Positions 17,008 through 26,150 are shown, numbered from the stretch's first letter. The stretch is 51,310 nucleotides of DNA from UBA4416 sp044238845 (GCA_044238845.1 JBIICN010000026.1:1-51310), one strand, 5' to 3'. The notes: generated by a model not told the origin, from the sequence alone. Made by a program: numbers and translations.

Positions 17008-18111
17008 TTATTTTTTGTTCATCAATTCGGTTTGAATACGAATAGATTCTTCATGTAATAACTGACAAATTTTTTCAGTATGAGCTCTTGGGATTCCTAA
17101 TTTTTCAGCCCATTGAATGCGACTTCGTAAAATTTCTTGCCAACGTTCTAATTGAAAGATAGTTAAATCGTGTTCTTTTTTGTACTCGCCTATTTGCTCA
17201 ATAATAGACATTCGTTTCTTCAACACATTGATTAATTCATCATCCACTTCATCAATCATTTTTCTGAATTGCGTTAATCTATCCACACAATCAGGATTTT
17301 GAGTGGATGATTGACGGTATATCAAACTATCTAATAAGTCTTTTAAATCTGAAGGAGTTAATTGCTGTTGCGCATCACTTAATGCCACCGCTGGGTTAAT
17401 GTGTGACTCTATCATTAATCCATTCATACCTAAATCTAAAGCCTTTTGTGCGACATGAGGAATTAACTCTCTGTTACCACAAATATGACTTGGGTCACAA
17501 ATGATCGGTAATTCTGGCAATAATGTTTTTAATTCAATCGCAATTTCCCATAATGGTTTATTACGGTATTTGGTTTTACCTGCGTAATGAAATCCACGAT
17601 GGATTCCTGCCAACTTTGTAATTCCTGAGTTTGCAAAACGTTCAATGGCACCTAACCATAATTGCATATCTGCATGAATAGGATTTTTAATAAAGACAGG
17701 GATATCAACGCCTTTTACAACGTCTGCTATTTCCTGAACACTAAAAGGGTTTCCGGTAGTACGAGCTCCAATCCACAATACATCAACACCATGTTTTAAA
17801 GCGAGCTCTGTATGTTGAGCATTAGCTACCTCAACAGTAGTTTTTAATCCAAACTGTTTTTGAACTTCTTTTAACCAAATTAAACCTTCCTCACCCACGC
17901 CTTCAAAAGCATTAGGGCGTGTGCGCGGTTTCCAAATACCGGCTCTAAACAACTTTACACTCTGGATTTGAGAAATCTCTTTGGCAGTTTGCAAAACCTG
18001 TTCTTCTGTTTCAGCTCCGCATGGTCCCGCAACAATCAGGGGTTCGTTTGGATTTGTAATCCATGTATGTAATGCTTGTATTTCCACTTTAATAGGATAC
18101 AAAGTAAACAA
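17008..18111 (-). CDS. Bifunctional DAHP synthase / chorismate mutase
   Basis: A 367-residue fusion. Residues 1-260 are a type I-beta DAHP synthase, which joins phosphoenolpyruvate and erythrose 4-phosphate to start the shikimate pathway: AGPCGAETEEQ, LFRAGIWKPRTRPNAF, IKNPIHAD, CDPSHICGNRE. Residues about 275-360 are an AroQ-type chorismate mutase helix bundle (FRKMIDEVDDELINVLKKRM). This N-to-C order is known from Porphyromonas and Prevotella, where the mutase domain also gives feedback control by prephenate. No other aromatic-pathway genes are beside it. Confidence 0.93.
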   Translation of the reverse strand: MFTLYPIKVEIQALHTWITNPNEPLIVAGPCGAETEEQVLQTAKEISQIQSVKLFRAGIWKPRTRPNAFEGVGEEGLIWLKEVQKQFGLKTTVEVANAQHTELALKHGVDVLWIGARTTGNPFSVQEIADVVKGVDIPVFIKNPIHADMQLWLGAIERFANSGITKLAGIHRGFHYAGKTKYRNKPLWEIAIELKTLLPELPIICDPSHICGNRELIPHVAQKALDLGMNGLMIESHINPAVALSDAQQQLTPSDLKDLLDSLIYRQSSTQNPDCVDRLTQFRKMIDEVDDELINVLKKRMSIIEQIGEYKKEHDLTIFQLERWQEILRSRIQWAEKLGIPRAHTEKICQLLHEESIRIQTELMNKK

Positions 18112-18209
18112 AAAAATGTTTGATAATACTACTAAAAAAGTATAATGATAGATACTAATACCATTTTTGAGGTATTGTTCTCTTTCTTTATAATTATCAA
18201 TTTTGAGAT

Positions 18210-18362
18210 ATGCAAGATGACTTTAAATTTGAAAAAACAATGCAATTAAATCTTAATTGTCCTTTACTGCCTTTTATTGAATGCAGTAAAAAGGGTAAAG
18301 ATTGTTGCAAGAATTTCAAAAAAGGAGATCGCTGCAAAAAATGCCCTGGTAAGAAAAAGTAA
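18210..18362 (+). CDS. Cysteine-rich microprotein, 50 residues
   Basis: A complete small frame, ATG at 18210 to TAA at 18360-18362. It encodes an acidic start (MQDDFKFEKT) followed by a basic body with six cysteines at 17, 25, 32, 33, 42 and 45 and a KKCPGKKK tail. The cysteine spacing suggests a zinc-binding or disulfide knot. The gene occupies the only sizeable gap between the divergent DAHP synthase gene and the convergent TMTC-like gene, whose stop codon begins 1 base after this one. I recall similar Lys/Cys-rich small proteins in this phylum but no function. Confidence 0.65.
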   Translation: MQDDFKFEKTMQLNLNCPLLPFIECSKKGKDCCKNFKKGDRCKKCPGKKK

Positions 18363-18363
18363 T

Positions 18364-20199
18364 TTATCTGCAATAGGTTTGTAAAGGCTGTTGTGCAGCT
18401 GTGAATCCTAAATCCAATGCCTTTCTTAAATCACCACAAGGATTTTGTTTCATATTCACTTTCACCACTCCCTTCCAATAATATGCTTCGGCATAATTTG
18501 CATCTATGTTAGTACAAGCATCCAAATCTTGTAAACACATTTGAAATTGTTGCATCTTACCATATAAAATAGCTCGGCGCATAAAGTATAAAGGATTTTC
18601 AGGGCTAACAGAAATCACTTTATTGTAGTATCCTAAAGCTTTATCTAATTGGGTTAAATCATCATAACAATTCGCCAACACATAATTAGCTTTGGGATTA
18701 TTGGCGTCTGCTTTTAAAACAGCTTCAGCGTCACTTATGGCTTTTGGAAAATCTTTTAAGATATAATAGGCGTTTGCTCTGGCTACATAAGCTTTAGGAT
18801 ACTGTTTTAAAGCAATGGCTTTATCAAAATCACGCAAAGCATTTTTCATTCTATCGGTTTGTGCATATAGCAAGCCTCTATTATAATACCCTTTGTAGTA
18901 CTCTGTATTTTCATTTATAGCTGCATTTAGATACCTCAACGACATGTCATAGTTTTTGTTCAACATATACTCTGCCCCTAAACTATTTAAAGCAACAAAT
19001 GAATGCGGGTATTTTTTAATAATATCAGAGTATAGAGAAATACTATTCTTCCAAACACTAGCTCGCATAAACGTTAAGCTTCCAAAGACTAGTATTAATA
19101 AAATGCCTACAATTTTCAATTGACTTTCTTTTAATGGAATGATCGATAATAAAGCAATAGAAATCCCAATGATAGGAAGATACATATATCTATCTGCTGT
19201 TAACACCTCGCCAAATGGAATAAACTGTAATACCAGCAATAGATTAATCATAAAAAATAAAAGCCCAAAGAAGATAATTTTAGAAGAAGATTTATAAAGT
19301 TTATAGATACCAACTATCAATAGCGCAATCATAACATACCCAATAATAATACTCACTGTTTTGTTCTGAGGATAAGGATAAATCACAGATAAATCCATTG
19401 GAATAAAAAATTTATAAATGTATTGAAGTATAGCATATCCTGCATAACCAATTCGTTCGTGAATAGCATACGCATGATTTTGATTAATAAATTTATCTTC
19501 TGTTCTGGTATAAATAGTAGCTAATCCTAAAATGGCAGCCACTATAATAAATGGAATTTTATTGATGATTATCGACTTAAAATTTGATTTCGTTTTCAAT
19601 AAATAATCTAATAATATTAATACCAAAGGAAAGCAAATAGCGGAGGGCTTACTTAATACTGATAAAACAAAGAATAGTAAAGCGTAAGCATATTGTTTTT
19701 TATTACCTTCCAATATAAATTTTGAATACTGAATTAAACCAAGTAAAAAGAAAACACTGTATACTATATTATTTTTTGCTGAAACCCAAGCTACGGTTTC
19801 TACTTGTAAAGGATGAAAACAAAAAATAATAGCACATAATAAAGCCTTTAGTTTGTCTTTTAAAATAAGACTGGTTAAATAATACACTAATACACCGTTA
19901 ATAATATGAAACAACAAACTCATAGCATGATGACCTGCCGCGTTACCATTAAAAATTAACCAATCTATAGCAAAGCCAATCATGGTAATTGGCGCATAGT
20001 TTCCTACATAGTAATTGGTAAAAAATGCATTGACGTTAAAATCATGAACGTCTTTATTGTTCAATAAAACGTCCCCATCATCCCAGCTAATAAAATGAGC
20101 CGAAAATAGTTTAATATAAACCACAACAATTAATATACTCAATATAAGAGCATACAACATAGTTGGTTTAAAAGCTATATTTTTCTCGTTGGTTTTCAA
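18364..20199 (-). CDS. TMTC-like polytopic membrane protein with C-terminal TPRs, paralogue
   Basis: A 611-residue protein built like the one at 14459. About 11 membrane segments cover the first 390 residues, with an acidic first loop, ISWDDGDVLLNN. Five to six TPR units follow (GYYNRGLLYAQTDRMKNA, AYVARANAYYILKDFPKA, ANYVLANCYDDLTQLDKA). It ends with a CGDLRKALDLGF segment common at the end of TPR proteins in this phylum. GT-C-type glycosyl transfer is possible but unproven. On the minus strand, TAAATTTG (20205-20212) just before the ATG is an exact TAnnTTTG element. It stands back to back with the GT2 gene. Confidence 0.75.
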   Translation of the reverse strand: MKTNEKNIAFKPTMLYALILSILIVVVYIKLFSAHFISWDDGDVLLNNKDVHDFNVNAFFTNYYVGNYAPITMIGFAIDWLIFNGNAAGHHAMSLLFHIINGVLVYYLTSLILKDKLKALLCAIIFCFHPLQVETVAWVSAKNNIVYSVFFLLGLIQYSKFILEGNKKQYAYALLFFVLSVLSKPSAICFPLVLILLDYLLKTKSNFKSIIINKIPFIIVAAILGLATIYTRTEDKFINQNHAYAIHERIGYAGYAILQYIYKFFIPMDLSVIYPYPQNKTVSIIIGYVMIALLIVGIYKLYKSSSKIIFFGLLFFMINLLLVLQFIPFGEVLTADRYMYLPIIGISIALLSIIPLKESQLKIVGILLILVFGSLTFMRASVWKNSISLYSDIIKKYPHSFVALNSLGAEYMLNKNYDMSLRYLNAAINENTEYYKGYYNRGLLYAQTDRMKNALRDFDKAIALKQYPKAYVARANAYYILKDFPKAISDAEAVLKADANNPKANYVLANCYDDLTQLDKALGYYNKVISVSPENPLYFMRRAILYGKMQQFQMCLQDLDACTNIDANYAEAYYWKGVVKVNMKQNPCGDLRKALDLGFTAAQQPLQTYCR

Positions 20200-20204
20200 T
20201 TAAA

Positions 20205-20212
20205 CAAATTTA
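20205..20212 (-). promoter_or_regulatory. Candidate -7 promoter element TAAATTTG
   Basis: An exact TAnnTTTG match on the minus strand, 5 bases before the ATG at 20199. A possible TTTG box lies 15 bases further upstream, shorter than the usual 19-21 spacing, so support is modest. Confidence 0.35.
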
Positions 20213-20255
20213 ATATTTGTTACTAAACAAACGAAGTAAATCTTAAATTTACATC

Positions 20256-21026
20256 GTGCCACAATTATCCGTAGTCATTATAACATTTAACGAGGAAAAG
20301 AATATTTCTCGCTGCCTGGAATCTGTTAAAGAGATTGCGGATGAAATTGTAGTGCTTGACTCTTTCAGTAAAGATAGAACCAAAGAAATTTGCGCTTCGT
20401 TTGGCGTAAAATTTTATGAGCATGCCTTTGACGGACACATTCAGCAAAAAAACAGAGCCATTACCTACGCTTCAAATCCTTGTATTTTATCTTTAGATGC
20501 GGATGAAGCCTTGGATGAAACATTGAAAAAATCGATTTTAGAGATTAAGAACAACTGGACACATGATGGTTATTACATGAATCGTTTAACTAACTATTGT
20601 GGCCATTGGGTAAGGCATTGCAATTGGTACCCAGATACAAAAATGCGTTTGTGGGATAGCAGAAAAGGTTCTTGGACTGGGATTAATCCCCATGATAAAT
20701 ACGAATTAAAAGATGGTGACAAAAACACCAAACACCTTAAAGGTGATATTTTACACTACAGTTATTATACTTTAGAAGACCATTACAAACAAGTAGAATA
20801 TTTTACCAATATTGCTTCTAAAGCGTTTGTGGAGGCAGGAAAAAAAGCTCCTTTTTATAAATTAATAGCGAATCCTATTGCTAAATTTATTGATCATTAT
20901 TTGTTGCATTTAGGATTTTTAGATGGCAAAGCAGGATATTTAATTTCTAAAATATCGGCTTATGCTACCTATTTGAAATACAAAAAAATCAGAGACATAT
21001 ACAAACAACAAGCGCTTGCAAAATAA
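20256..21026 (+). CDS. Glycosyltransferase family 2 (WaaE/KdtX-like)
   Basis: A 256-residue cytoplasmic-face glycosyltransferase, probably in lipopolysaccharide core synthesis. The GT-A fold start LSVVIITFNEEKNISRCLES and the metal-binding region LSLDADEALDE (about residues 73-83) are clear, followed by the family's MNRLTNYCGHWVRH segment. The start is a GTG at 20256; no ATG fits before the first strand. Its end overlaps the GT9 gene by 11 bases, so they form one translational unit. Confidence 0.9.
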   Translation: MPQLSVVIITFNEEKNISRCLESVKEIADEIVVLDSFSKDRTKEICASFGVKFYEHAFDGHIQQKNRAITYASNPCILSLDADEALDETLKKSILEIKNNWTHDGYYMNRLTNYCGHWVRHCNWYPDTKMRLWDSRKGSWTGINPHDKYELKDGDKNTKHLKGDILHYSYYTLEDHYKQVEYFTNIASKAFVEAGKKAPFYKLIANPIAKFIDHYLLHLGFLDGKAGYLISKISAYATYLKYKKIRDIYKQQALAK

Positions 21027-22017
21027 TCCTGTTATATTAATTAGCCGTACTGATAGTATTGGTGATGTGGTATTAACCTTACCCATGGCTGGCATCATCA
21101 AACAGTTTTTGCCACAAAGTAAACTAATTTTTTTAGGAAGAAATTACACTAAGGATGTTATTGCATTATCAGAACATGTTAATGAATTTGTAAGTTATGA
21201 TGATGTTTTGAAACTGAATTCCTTAGATAAAGTTGAGGCATTCAAGAAATTAAAGGCGACTCATATCATTCATGTATTTCCTGTCAAAGAAATTGCACAT
21301 TTAGCTAAGAAATCAGGAATTAAAAACAGAATAGGCACCACTAATCGCTTGTGGCATTGGTTTACATGTAATATTAAAATTTCCTTATCGCGTAAAAATT
21401 CTGATTTACATGAAGCGCAATTAAACACAAAACTATTAACACCATTAGGCATTACCAAAGAGTTTAGTATAGAAGAACTAGTGTCTGCTTATGGTTTTAC
21501 AAAAGTTCCTACATTAGAAAAAACACATTTAGATTTAATTGATAAAACTAAAACTACGATTATACTTCATCCAAAATCAAAAGGGAGTGCTCGTGAATGG
21601 GGTTTAGATAATTTCTCTAATTTAATTACACAATTAGATAAAACTAAACATCAAGTTTTCATAAGCGGCACAGCACAAGAAGGCGAATTGGTAAAAGATT
21701 TAATTGCCAAACATCCCGAAGTAATTAATTTAACTGGTAAATTATCTTTGCAACAATTTATCGCCTTTATTAATCAATGTGATGTATTAATAGCTGCTAG
21801 CACTGGGCCTTTGCACATTGCAGCTGCTTTAGAAAAAAAAGCAATTGGTTTATTTGCACCGATGCGTCCTATTCATCCAGGTAGATGGAAGCCAATTGGA
21901 AAACACGCCAACTATTTAGTATTAAATAAAGATTGTAGCGATTGCAGAAAAACCATGAATTGCCATTGCATTAGAGAAATTAAAATAATGGAGGTTATAA
22001 AATTGATAGAAAAATAA
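21016..22017 (+). CDS. Glycosyltransferase family 9 (heptosyltransferase-like)
   Basis: A 333-residue enzyme of the ADP-heptose:LPS heptosyltransferase family. The N-terminal domain begins ILISRTDSIGDVVLTLP, the classic GT9 start, and the C-terminal nucleotide-binding domain shows HPKSKGSAREWGL, ASTGPLHIAAAL and the FAPMRPIHPGRW loop. The C-terminus has CSDCRKTMNCHC, a cluster of four cysteines. The start is a TTG at 21016 inside the end of the GT2 gene. Together with the GT2 gene it points to LPS core assembly. Confidence 0.9.
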   Translation: MQNNPVILISRTDSIGDVVLTLPMAGIIKQFLPQSKLIFLGRNYTKDVIALSEHVNEFVSYDDVLKLNSLDKVEAFKKLKATHIIHVFPVKEIAHLAKKSGIKNRIGTTNRLWHWFTCNIKISLSRKNSDLHEAQLNTKLLTPLGITKEFSIEELVSAYGFTKVPTLEKTHLDLIDKTKTTIILHPKSKGSAREWGLDNFSNLITQLDKTKHQVFISGTAQEGELVKDLIAKHPEVINLTGKLSLQQFIAFINQCDVLIAASTGPLHIAAALEKKAIGLFAPMRPIHPGRWKPIGKHANYLVLNKDCSDCRKTMNCHCIREIKIMEVIKLIEK

Positions 22018-22021
22018 GTAA

Positions 22022-22101
22022 CGTCATTGCGAAGGAGGCACGACTGAAGCAATTTCACACATTGCTAAGTTTGAGATTGCTTCGCTTCGCTCGCAATGAC
22101 G
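22022..22101. repeat. Dispersed palindrome (CGTCATTGCGA type), copy 1
   Basis: CGTCATTGCGA at the left end is the inverse of TCGCAATGACG at the right end, and inner segments gaagcaat / attgcttc also pair. It fills the gap between the GT9 and SDR genes. It reads through in frame into the SDR gene, giving a false N-terminal extension (LRLLRFARNDE). A partial second copy lies at 24988-25066. Confidence 0.85.
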
Positions 22102-22115
22102 AAAAACATAAAACA

Positions 22116-22913
22116 ATGAGTAGTATACAAAATAAAGTTATTTGGATTACAGGCGCTTCCTCAGGCATTGGTGAAGCCTTAGTGTATGAATGTGCTAAAC
22201 AGAATGCGAAAATTATTTTATCGGCTCGCAGAGAGAGTGAATTAGTGCGTGTTTCAAAAGCAGCTAATTTAAGCGCCTCTGATTTTTTGATATTACCTTT
22301 TGATTTATCTGATACATCTAAGGTAAAAGAATTAGCACAACAAGTTGTTTCTACTTTTGGGCGCATTGACATTTTAATAAATAATGGTGGACAAAGTCAG
22401 CGTGCTGAAGCCATTGATACACCATCTGAAACAGAAAGAACATTATTTGAAATCAATTATTTTAGTGCTGTTAATTTATCAAAAGCAGTTTTGCCTTTTA
22501 TGCTAAAAAACAAAAGCGGTAAAATTGTTGTGATTAGTAGTATAGCTGGTAAATTTGGTTTTTATTTGCGGTCATCCTACTCTGCTGCAAAACATGCCTT
22601 ACACGGCTATTTTGAAAGCTTACGATTAGAAGTAGAAAACAAAGGCCTAAGTGTATTATTAGTTTGTCCAGGTAAAGTAAAAACAAATGTGTCTTTAAAC
22701 GCTGTTTCTTCATCTGGAGATTCGCACAATAAAATGGATGAAAGTCACGAAAACGCTATGAGCGCACAAGAATGCGCTCAACAAATTATTACTGGCATTT
22801 TAAATGATAAAGAAGAAATTTTTATTGGTGGTAAAGAATTATTAGCCGTAAAAATAAAACGTTTTTTTCCTAAGTTGTTTGGGAAAATTATTAGGAAGCA
22901 GAGTCCGTATTAA
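22116..22913 (+). CDS. Short-chain dehydrogenase/reductase
   Basis: A 265-residue classical SDR. The NAD(P)-binding motif TGASSGIG is near residues 13-20, NNGGQ is at the NNAG position, the catalytic serines lie in VVISSIAG, and the Tyr-Lys pair is in YSAAKHAL. PGKVKTNVS follows as usual. The frame can be extended to 22062, but those residues are encoded by the dispersed palindrome, so I start at the ATG 22116. Substrate is unknown. Its stop overlaps the convergent deacetylase gene by 4 bases. Confidence 0.9.
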   Translation: MSSIQNKVIWITGASSGIGEALVYECAKQNAKIILSARRESELVRVSKAANLSASDFLILPFDLSDTSKVKELAQQVVSTFGRIDILINNGGQSQRAEAIDTPSETERTLFEINYFSAVNLSKAVLPFMLKNKSGKIVVISSIAGKFGFYLRSSYSAAKHALHGYFESLRLEVENKGLSVLLVCPGKVKTNVSLNAVSSSGDSHNKMDESHENAMSAQECAQQIITGILNDKEEIFIGGKELLAVKIKRFFPKLFGKIIRKQSPY

Positions 22914-23668
22914 TTTATCTTGTCTGAAAATCCATAACCATTTTCTTTAATTGCTGGAATCAAAACTTCCAATAATTCAGGCATAAAATCTAAACGATCG
23001 TGTAATAAAATAATAGCTCCGGGTTTTAATTGCGACAACACACGTTGTTTTATTTTCTCAACGTCTTTGATAGATGTATCATAGCTGCGCACATTCCAAC
23101 CGATAGATTGCAAGTTTAGTTGTTTTAAAGCTTTGGCAATGTTAGGATTGGTTACTCCGTATGGCGGACGAAACAATTTTGATTGAGGCTGATACTGTTC
23201 AATTAATTTCTGACATGACGCAAAATCTTCGGCCACTTTTTTTGTTGACCATAAATCAATAAAATTATGATGAGAAAAACTATGGTTTCCAATTTGATGC
23301 CCGTCTGCTACAATTTGTTTTAAAATAGCTTCATTGCTTTGTATATTTTTTCCAATAATAAAAAACAATGCCTTTACATTATGTTTTTTTAGAACTTCCA
23401 AAACCTTAACTGTATTGGCATGCGGACCATCATCAAAAGTCAACAATACTTTTTTATCAGATGTATTTAAATGATTGATTGAGGTTAAATGAAAATTTAA
23501 TCCAATAAAGTATGCGCCACAAAATTGGATGATAGCAAATAGCTTAATCCAAATAATCAAATACCAATAACTTAAATGGAGAGTGGATTGAAAAACAAAA
23601 ATGGTAACCAGTCCAATTAAAAAAGTAATTGTTACAGACCAAAATTTTATGAATCGGTTTGATGACAT
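22910..23668 (-). CDS. Polysaccharide deacetylase (NodB family)
   Basis: A 252-residue carbohydrate esterase family 4 protein. Two hydrophobic segments in the first 60 residues anchor it in the membrane. The catalytic motifs are complete: LLTFDDGPH (base and metal Asp), HSFSHHN (metal His pair), RPPYG and ILLHDR. Members remove N-acetyl groups from peptidoglycan, chitin-like or other glycans. It is transcribed after the thioredoxin-like gene (6 bases apart) and beside LPS glycosyltransferases, so a cell-envelope glycan is the likely target. Confidence 0.9.
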   Translation of the reverse strand: MSSNRFIKFWSVTITFLIGLVTIFVFQSTLHLSYWYLIIWIKLFAIIQFCGAYFIGLNFHLTSINHLNTSDKKVLLTFDDGPHANTVKVLEVLKKHNVKALFFIIGKNIQSNEAILKQIVADGHQIGNHSFSHHNFIDLWSTKKVAEDFASCQKLIEQYQPQSKLFRPPYGVTNPNIAKALKQLNLQSIGWNVRSYDTSIKDVEKIKQRVLSQLKPGAIILLHDRLDFMPELLEVLIPAIKENGYGFSDKIN

Positions 23669-23674
23669 TTTTAA

Positions 23675-24925
23675 CTACTTTTTAAAATTACTCTCGCAAT
23701 AATCAGTAAGTTCATCAATATTAAAAACATTAATCAAATTACCTTTTTGATCAAACAAAACCCCATGTGGATATCCAACTATGTTTAATTCGAAATTAAT
23801 TTGCTTGTTAGACCAACCGAATGCATGTTGCACTTTATGTGTTTTAATAATACCCAAAAGTTCATTTCTATTAATGTCTTTATTTAATAAGCTAATAATA
23901 ATTAAATCTTTATTATATAGTTTTGTTAGACTATCTAGTTTTGGCAAATTTGATAAGCAAGTTTTACAACGAGAAATTACAAAATCGAAATACACATATT
24001 TATTGGCAGTAAATAAATCGCTTATTTTTAAATTGACTGCATTTAAACTATCATACTCAAGGTGCATTGGCGCCTTATTAAATACGCTAATTACTTTATC
24101 GTAAAAACTAGATGTAATTTGATCTGTTTTTTCTAAAATAATAGCATCTGTTTTATTTTGCAACAAATTAACTTTATAAATATGAGATGAATCAATTATT
24201 AAATAATTATTTTTAGATAAATAATTACACATTTTAGTGGTGCCATTTATGAAAAAATATTTTGCATTACTTCTATCACAAAAAAAGTAATCGATATTAG
24301 GTTCTATTTTTCCATCAAAATTATCGTCTTTTAATCCAATACTAACAAACTTGTTTTTTTCATACTCATATGTACTATACTTTGCTTCGTTTCTGTAATA
24401 CATTATAAATATGCGATTAAGAGTATCTGAGGTTGCATTTTCTTTTTCATCATGAAAATTCATTGTGATGTCAACAACATTAAATTCATCAGTAATTAAT
24501 TTAATTTTCAAGTCATTAAACTCTTTACCATACTCACTTTTAAAAATCTGTTTAGCATCTTTAAAATCAATACCATTGAAGTTTTCATAAACTATAAACT
24601 CATCACTATTTTCTATAATCAAAATGTATTTTGACTTAAAAATAGCACTAGTATTAAGTTGTATATTACTAATTTCAGTTATTGTAGCATGTTTAAAAGT
24701 TTTTGCATCTACATTTTTAAGAGATTTAATTTTAGATAACGAAATAGGCTCATATTTTAGTTTAAAATACTTTGATCCAAGTATTTTAGTAAGGTAGCCT
24801 TGAGCTGTTTGATTTAATGCAATAGTATCTTGACAAATTAAATTGAAACAATTTAAACTGAAAGCCAAAATTAAGAATAGGTGTTTAGTTCTGTATTTTA
24901 TAATGTTTTTCAATAACTTAATCAA
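23675..24925 (-). CDS. Secreted protein with C-terminal thioredoxin-like domain
   Basis: A 416-residue protein with a hydrophobic N-terminal segment (about 12-30, HLFLILAFSLNCFNLIC) that acts as signal or anchor. The middle 270 residues are unrecognised. Residues about 300-416 form a TlpA-like thioredoxin fold: YFDFVISRCKTCLSNLP with the redox motif C-K-T-C, and the cis-proline region VGYPHGVLFD. It probably works as a periplasmic disulfide reductase or isomerase, although the large N-terminal part suggests a specialised partner. It lies 6 bases before the deacetylase gene. Confidence 0.75.
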   Translation of the reverse strand: MIKLLKNIIKYRTKHLFLILAFSLNCFNLICQDTIALNQTAQGYLTKILGSKYFKLKYEPISLSKIKSLKNVDAKTFKHATITEISNIQLNTSAIFKSKYILIIENSDEFIVYENFNGIDFKDAKQIFKSEYGKEFNDLKIKLITDEFNVVDITMNFHDEKENATSDTLNRIFIMYYRNEAKYSTYEYEKNKFVSIGLKDDNFDGKIEPNIDYFFCDRSNAKYFFINGTTKMCNYLSKNNYLIIDSSHIYKVNLLQNKTDAIILEKTDQITSSFYDKVISVFNKAPMHLEYDSLNAVNLKISDLFTANKYVYFDFVISRCKTCLSNLPKLDSLTKLYNKDLIIISLLNKDINRNELLGIIKTHKVQHAFGWSNKQINFELNIVGYPHGVLFDQKGNLINVFNIDELTDYCESNFKK

Positions 24926-24987
24926 CTTAAAATTAATTATTTTTTATGTTTTATATTCTTTCTAGTAAGCAACTAGATCTTATATCT

Positions 24988-25066
24988 CGTCATTATGAGT
25001 GTTCCTTTACAAAGTCATCTCAAACTATTTTTGCGTGAGATTGCTTCGTAAAAACTCGCAATGACG
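24988..25066. repeat. Dispersed palindrome (CGTCATTGCGA type), partial copy 2
   Basis: CGTCATTATGAG (24988-24999) pairs imperfectly with CTCGCAATGACG (25055-25066), and gagattgcttcgt is shared with the copy at 22022. It occupies half of the 159-base interval between the thioredoxin-like gene and the ketosynthase group. I see nothing else in that interval. Confidence 0.7.
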
Positions 25067-25084
25067 GCACACAAAATTTCGCAG

Positions 25085-26146
25085 TTAACACTGACTTAAC
25101 AATATAAACGAGTAATTAATACCTAAGTACTGATTAATAATTAAAACATGTTTTATTTGAGAAGGCGTTTTATCTGAAATAGCTAAGATCCTAGGTAATT
25201 TTTGTTTTTCAATTAATTTGGTAGCTGTCCACATGGCGAAAGCTGACGCTGTGTGATATTCGCCACACACATTTTTATAACACGCTGCAATAGATTCTTT
25301 TTCGATACTAGATAATAGTTCTTGTAGTTTACTATCAAAATTTACATCACCGCTAAAGCCCATTAAGGTTACATCTATATCAGCTAATGTAAGGTTATGC
25401 AATTTTAAAAAGCTGTGTAACTTATTTAAAATATCAGCCGATGTTTTTGGCTTGTATAACGTTTGTATGCCATCCACACTGGCTAAACTTTTTTCAGTTT
25501 TTGTTTTATTTAAAATAAAGCAAGCCGTTCCTTCGCTCATTTGAATACCAGGCGTGGTTGATTTCCAAATTGGAGTAGTTGAGGATACTTCTTGAAATTT
25601 ATGTGCTCTTCTGTTGAGAATAACAAAATTTGGTGTGTGCTCTTCAATACCACCAACCAAAATCGTTTCCTTTCCTTCTTCAAATAACATTAACGCATCT
25701 TGTATAGTACTTTCAAACGAAAAACCTCTATGCACGTAAGTAAAATTATAATCATGGCATTTCATTAGTAATGCTATTTGAGAGCCTACGGTGTTATGCG
25801 TTGATTGTATAAACGACGTTGGTGTTAAAAATTGTTCTTCGTTATTTAAGAGTGCTAATAAAAAACGCTCACTATCTTCAAAACAACCTAAACCTGTTCC
25901 TGTAATAATAGCATCTACTTTTTTAGCGTCCGCTTTTTGAATAGCAATATTACCAGCAGCAACGCCCATTTTAATAGCACGACCCATTCGGCGTAATAAA
26001 TTGGGTGCTATAAACTCTTTGTAAGAAGGCTCAATAGCATCAAAATAATCGCCTTTAGCAGGATTAATGGTATCAAAAAACCACTCACTATCAATTGAGT
26101 TTTGTGGCGAAATGCAACCAGTTCCGTTTATGTATGCCTTAGTCAA
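25085..26146 (-). CDS. Degenerate beta-ketoacyl synthase (chain-length-factor-like)
   Basis: A 353-residue thiolase-fold protein. It aligns with ketosynthases (GTGLGCFED, STHNTVGSQIAL, ILVGGIEEHTPNF, SEGTACFIL), but the nucleophile cysteine is replaced (YVHRGFSFES), and the first histidine region HGTGT is replaced by MGFSGD. Only the second histidine (GEYHTASAFAMW) remains. It therefore cannot condense acyl chains alone and may pair with the active ketosynthase encoded 4 bases upstream, as chain-length factors do in aryl-polyene and type II polyketide systems. It is the last gene of this operon. Confidence 0.75.
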   Translation of the reverse strand: MTKAYINGTGCISPQNSIDSEWFFDTINPAKGDYFDAIEPSYKEFIAPNLLRRMGRAIKMGVAAGNIAIQKADAKKVDAIITGTGLGCFEDSERFLLALLNNEEQFLTPTSFIQSTHNTVGSQIALLMKCHDYNFTYVHRGFSFESTIQDALMLFEEGKETILVGGIEEHTPNFVILNRRAHKFQEVSSTTPIWKSTTPGIQMSEGTACFILNKTKTEKSLASVDGIQTLYKPKTSADILNKLHSFLKLHNLTLADIDVTLMGFSGDVNFDSKLQELLSSIEKESIAACYKNVCGEYHTASAFAMWTATKLIEKQKLPRILAISDKTPSQIKHVLIINQYLGINYSFILLSQC

Positions 26147-26150
26147 AATA

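Noticed and set aside
20265..20447. Reverse-strand and other overlapping frames inside clear genes throughout the window
   Set aside because: They lack family features, lie fully within well-supported genes on the other strand or frame, and have no start or spacing context.
22062..22115. N-terminal extension of the SDR protein
   Set aside because: It is encoded by a dispersed palindrome, and the ATG at 22116 gives a normal SDR start.
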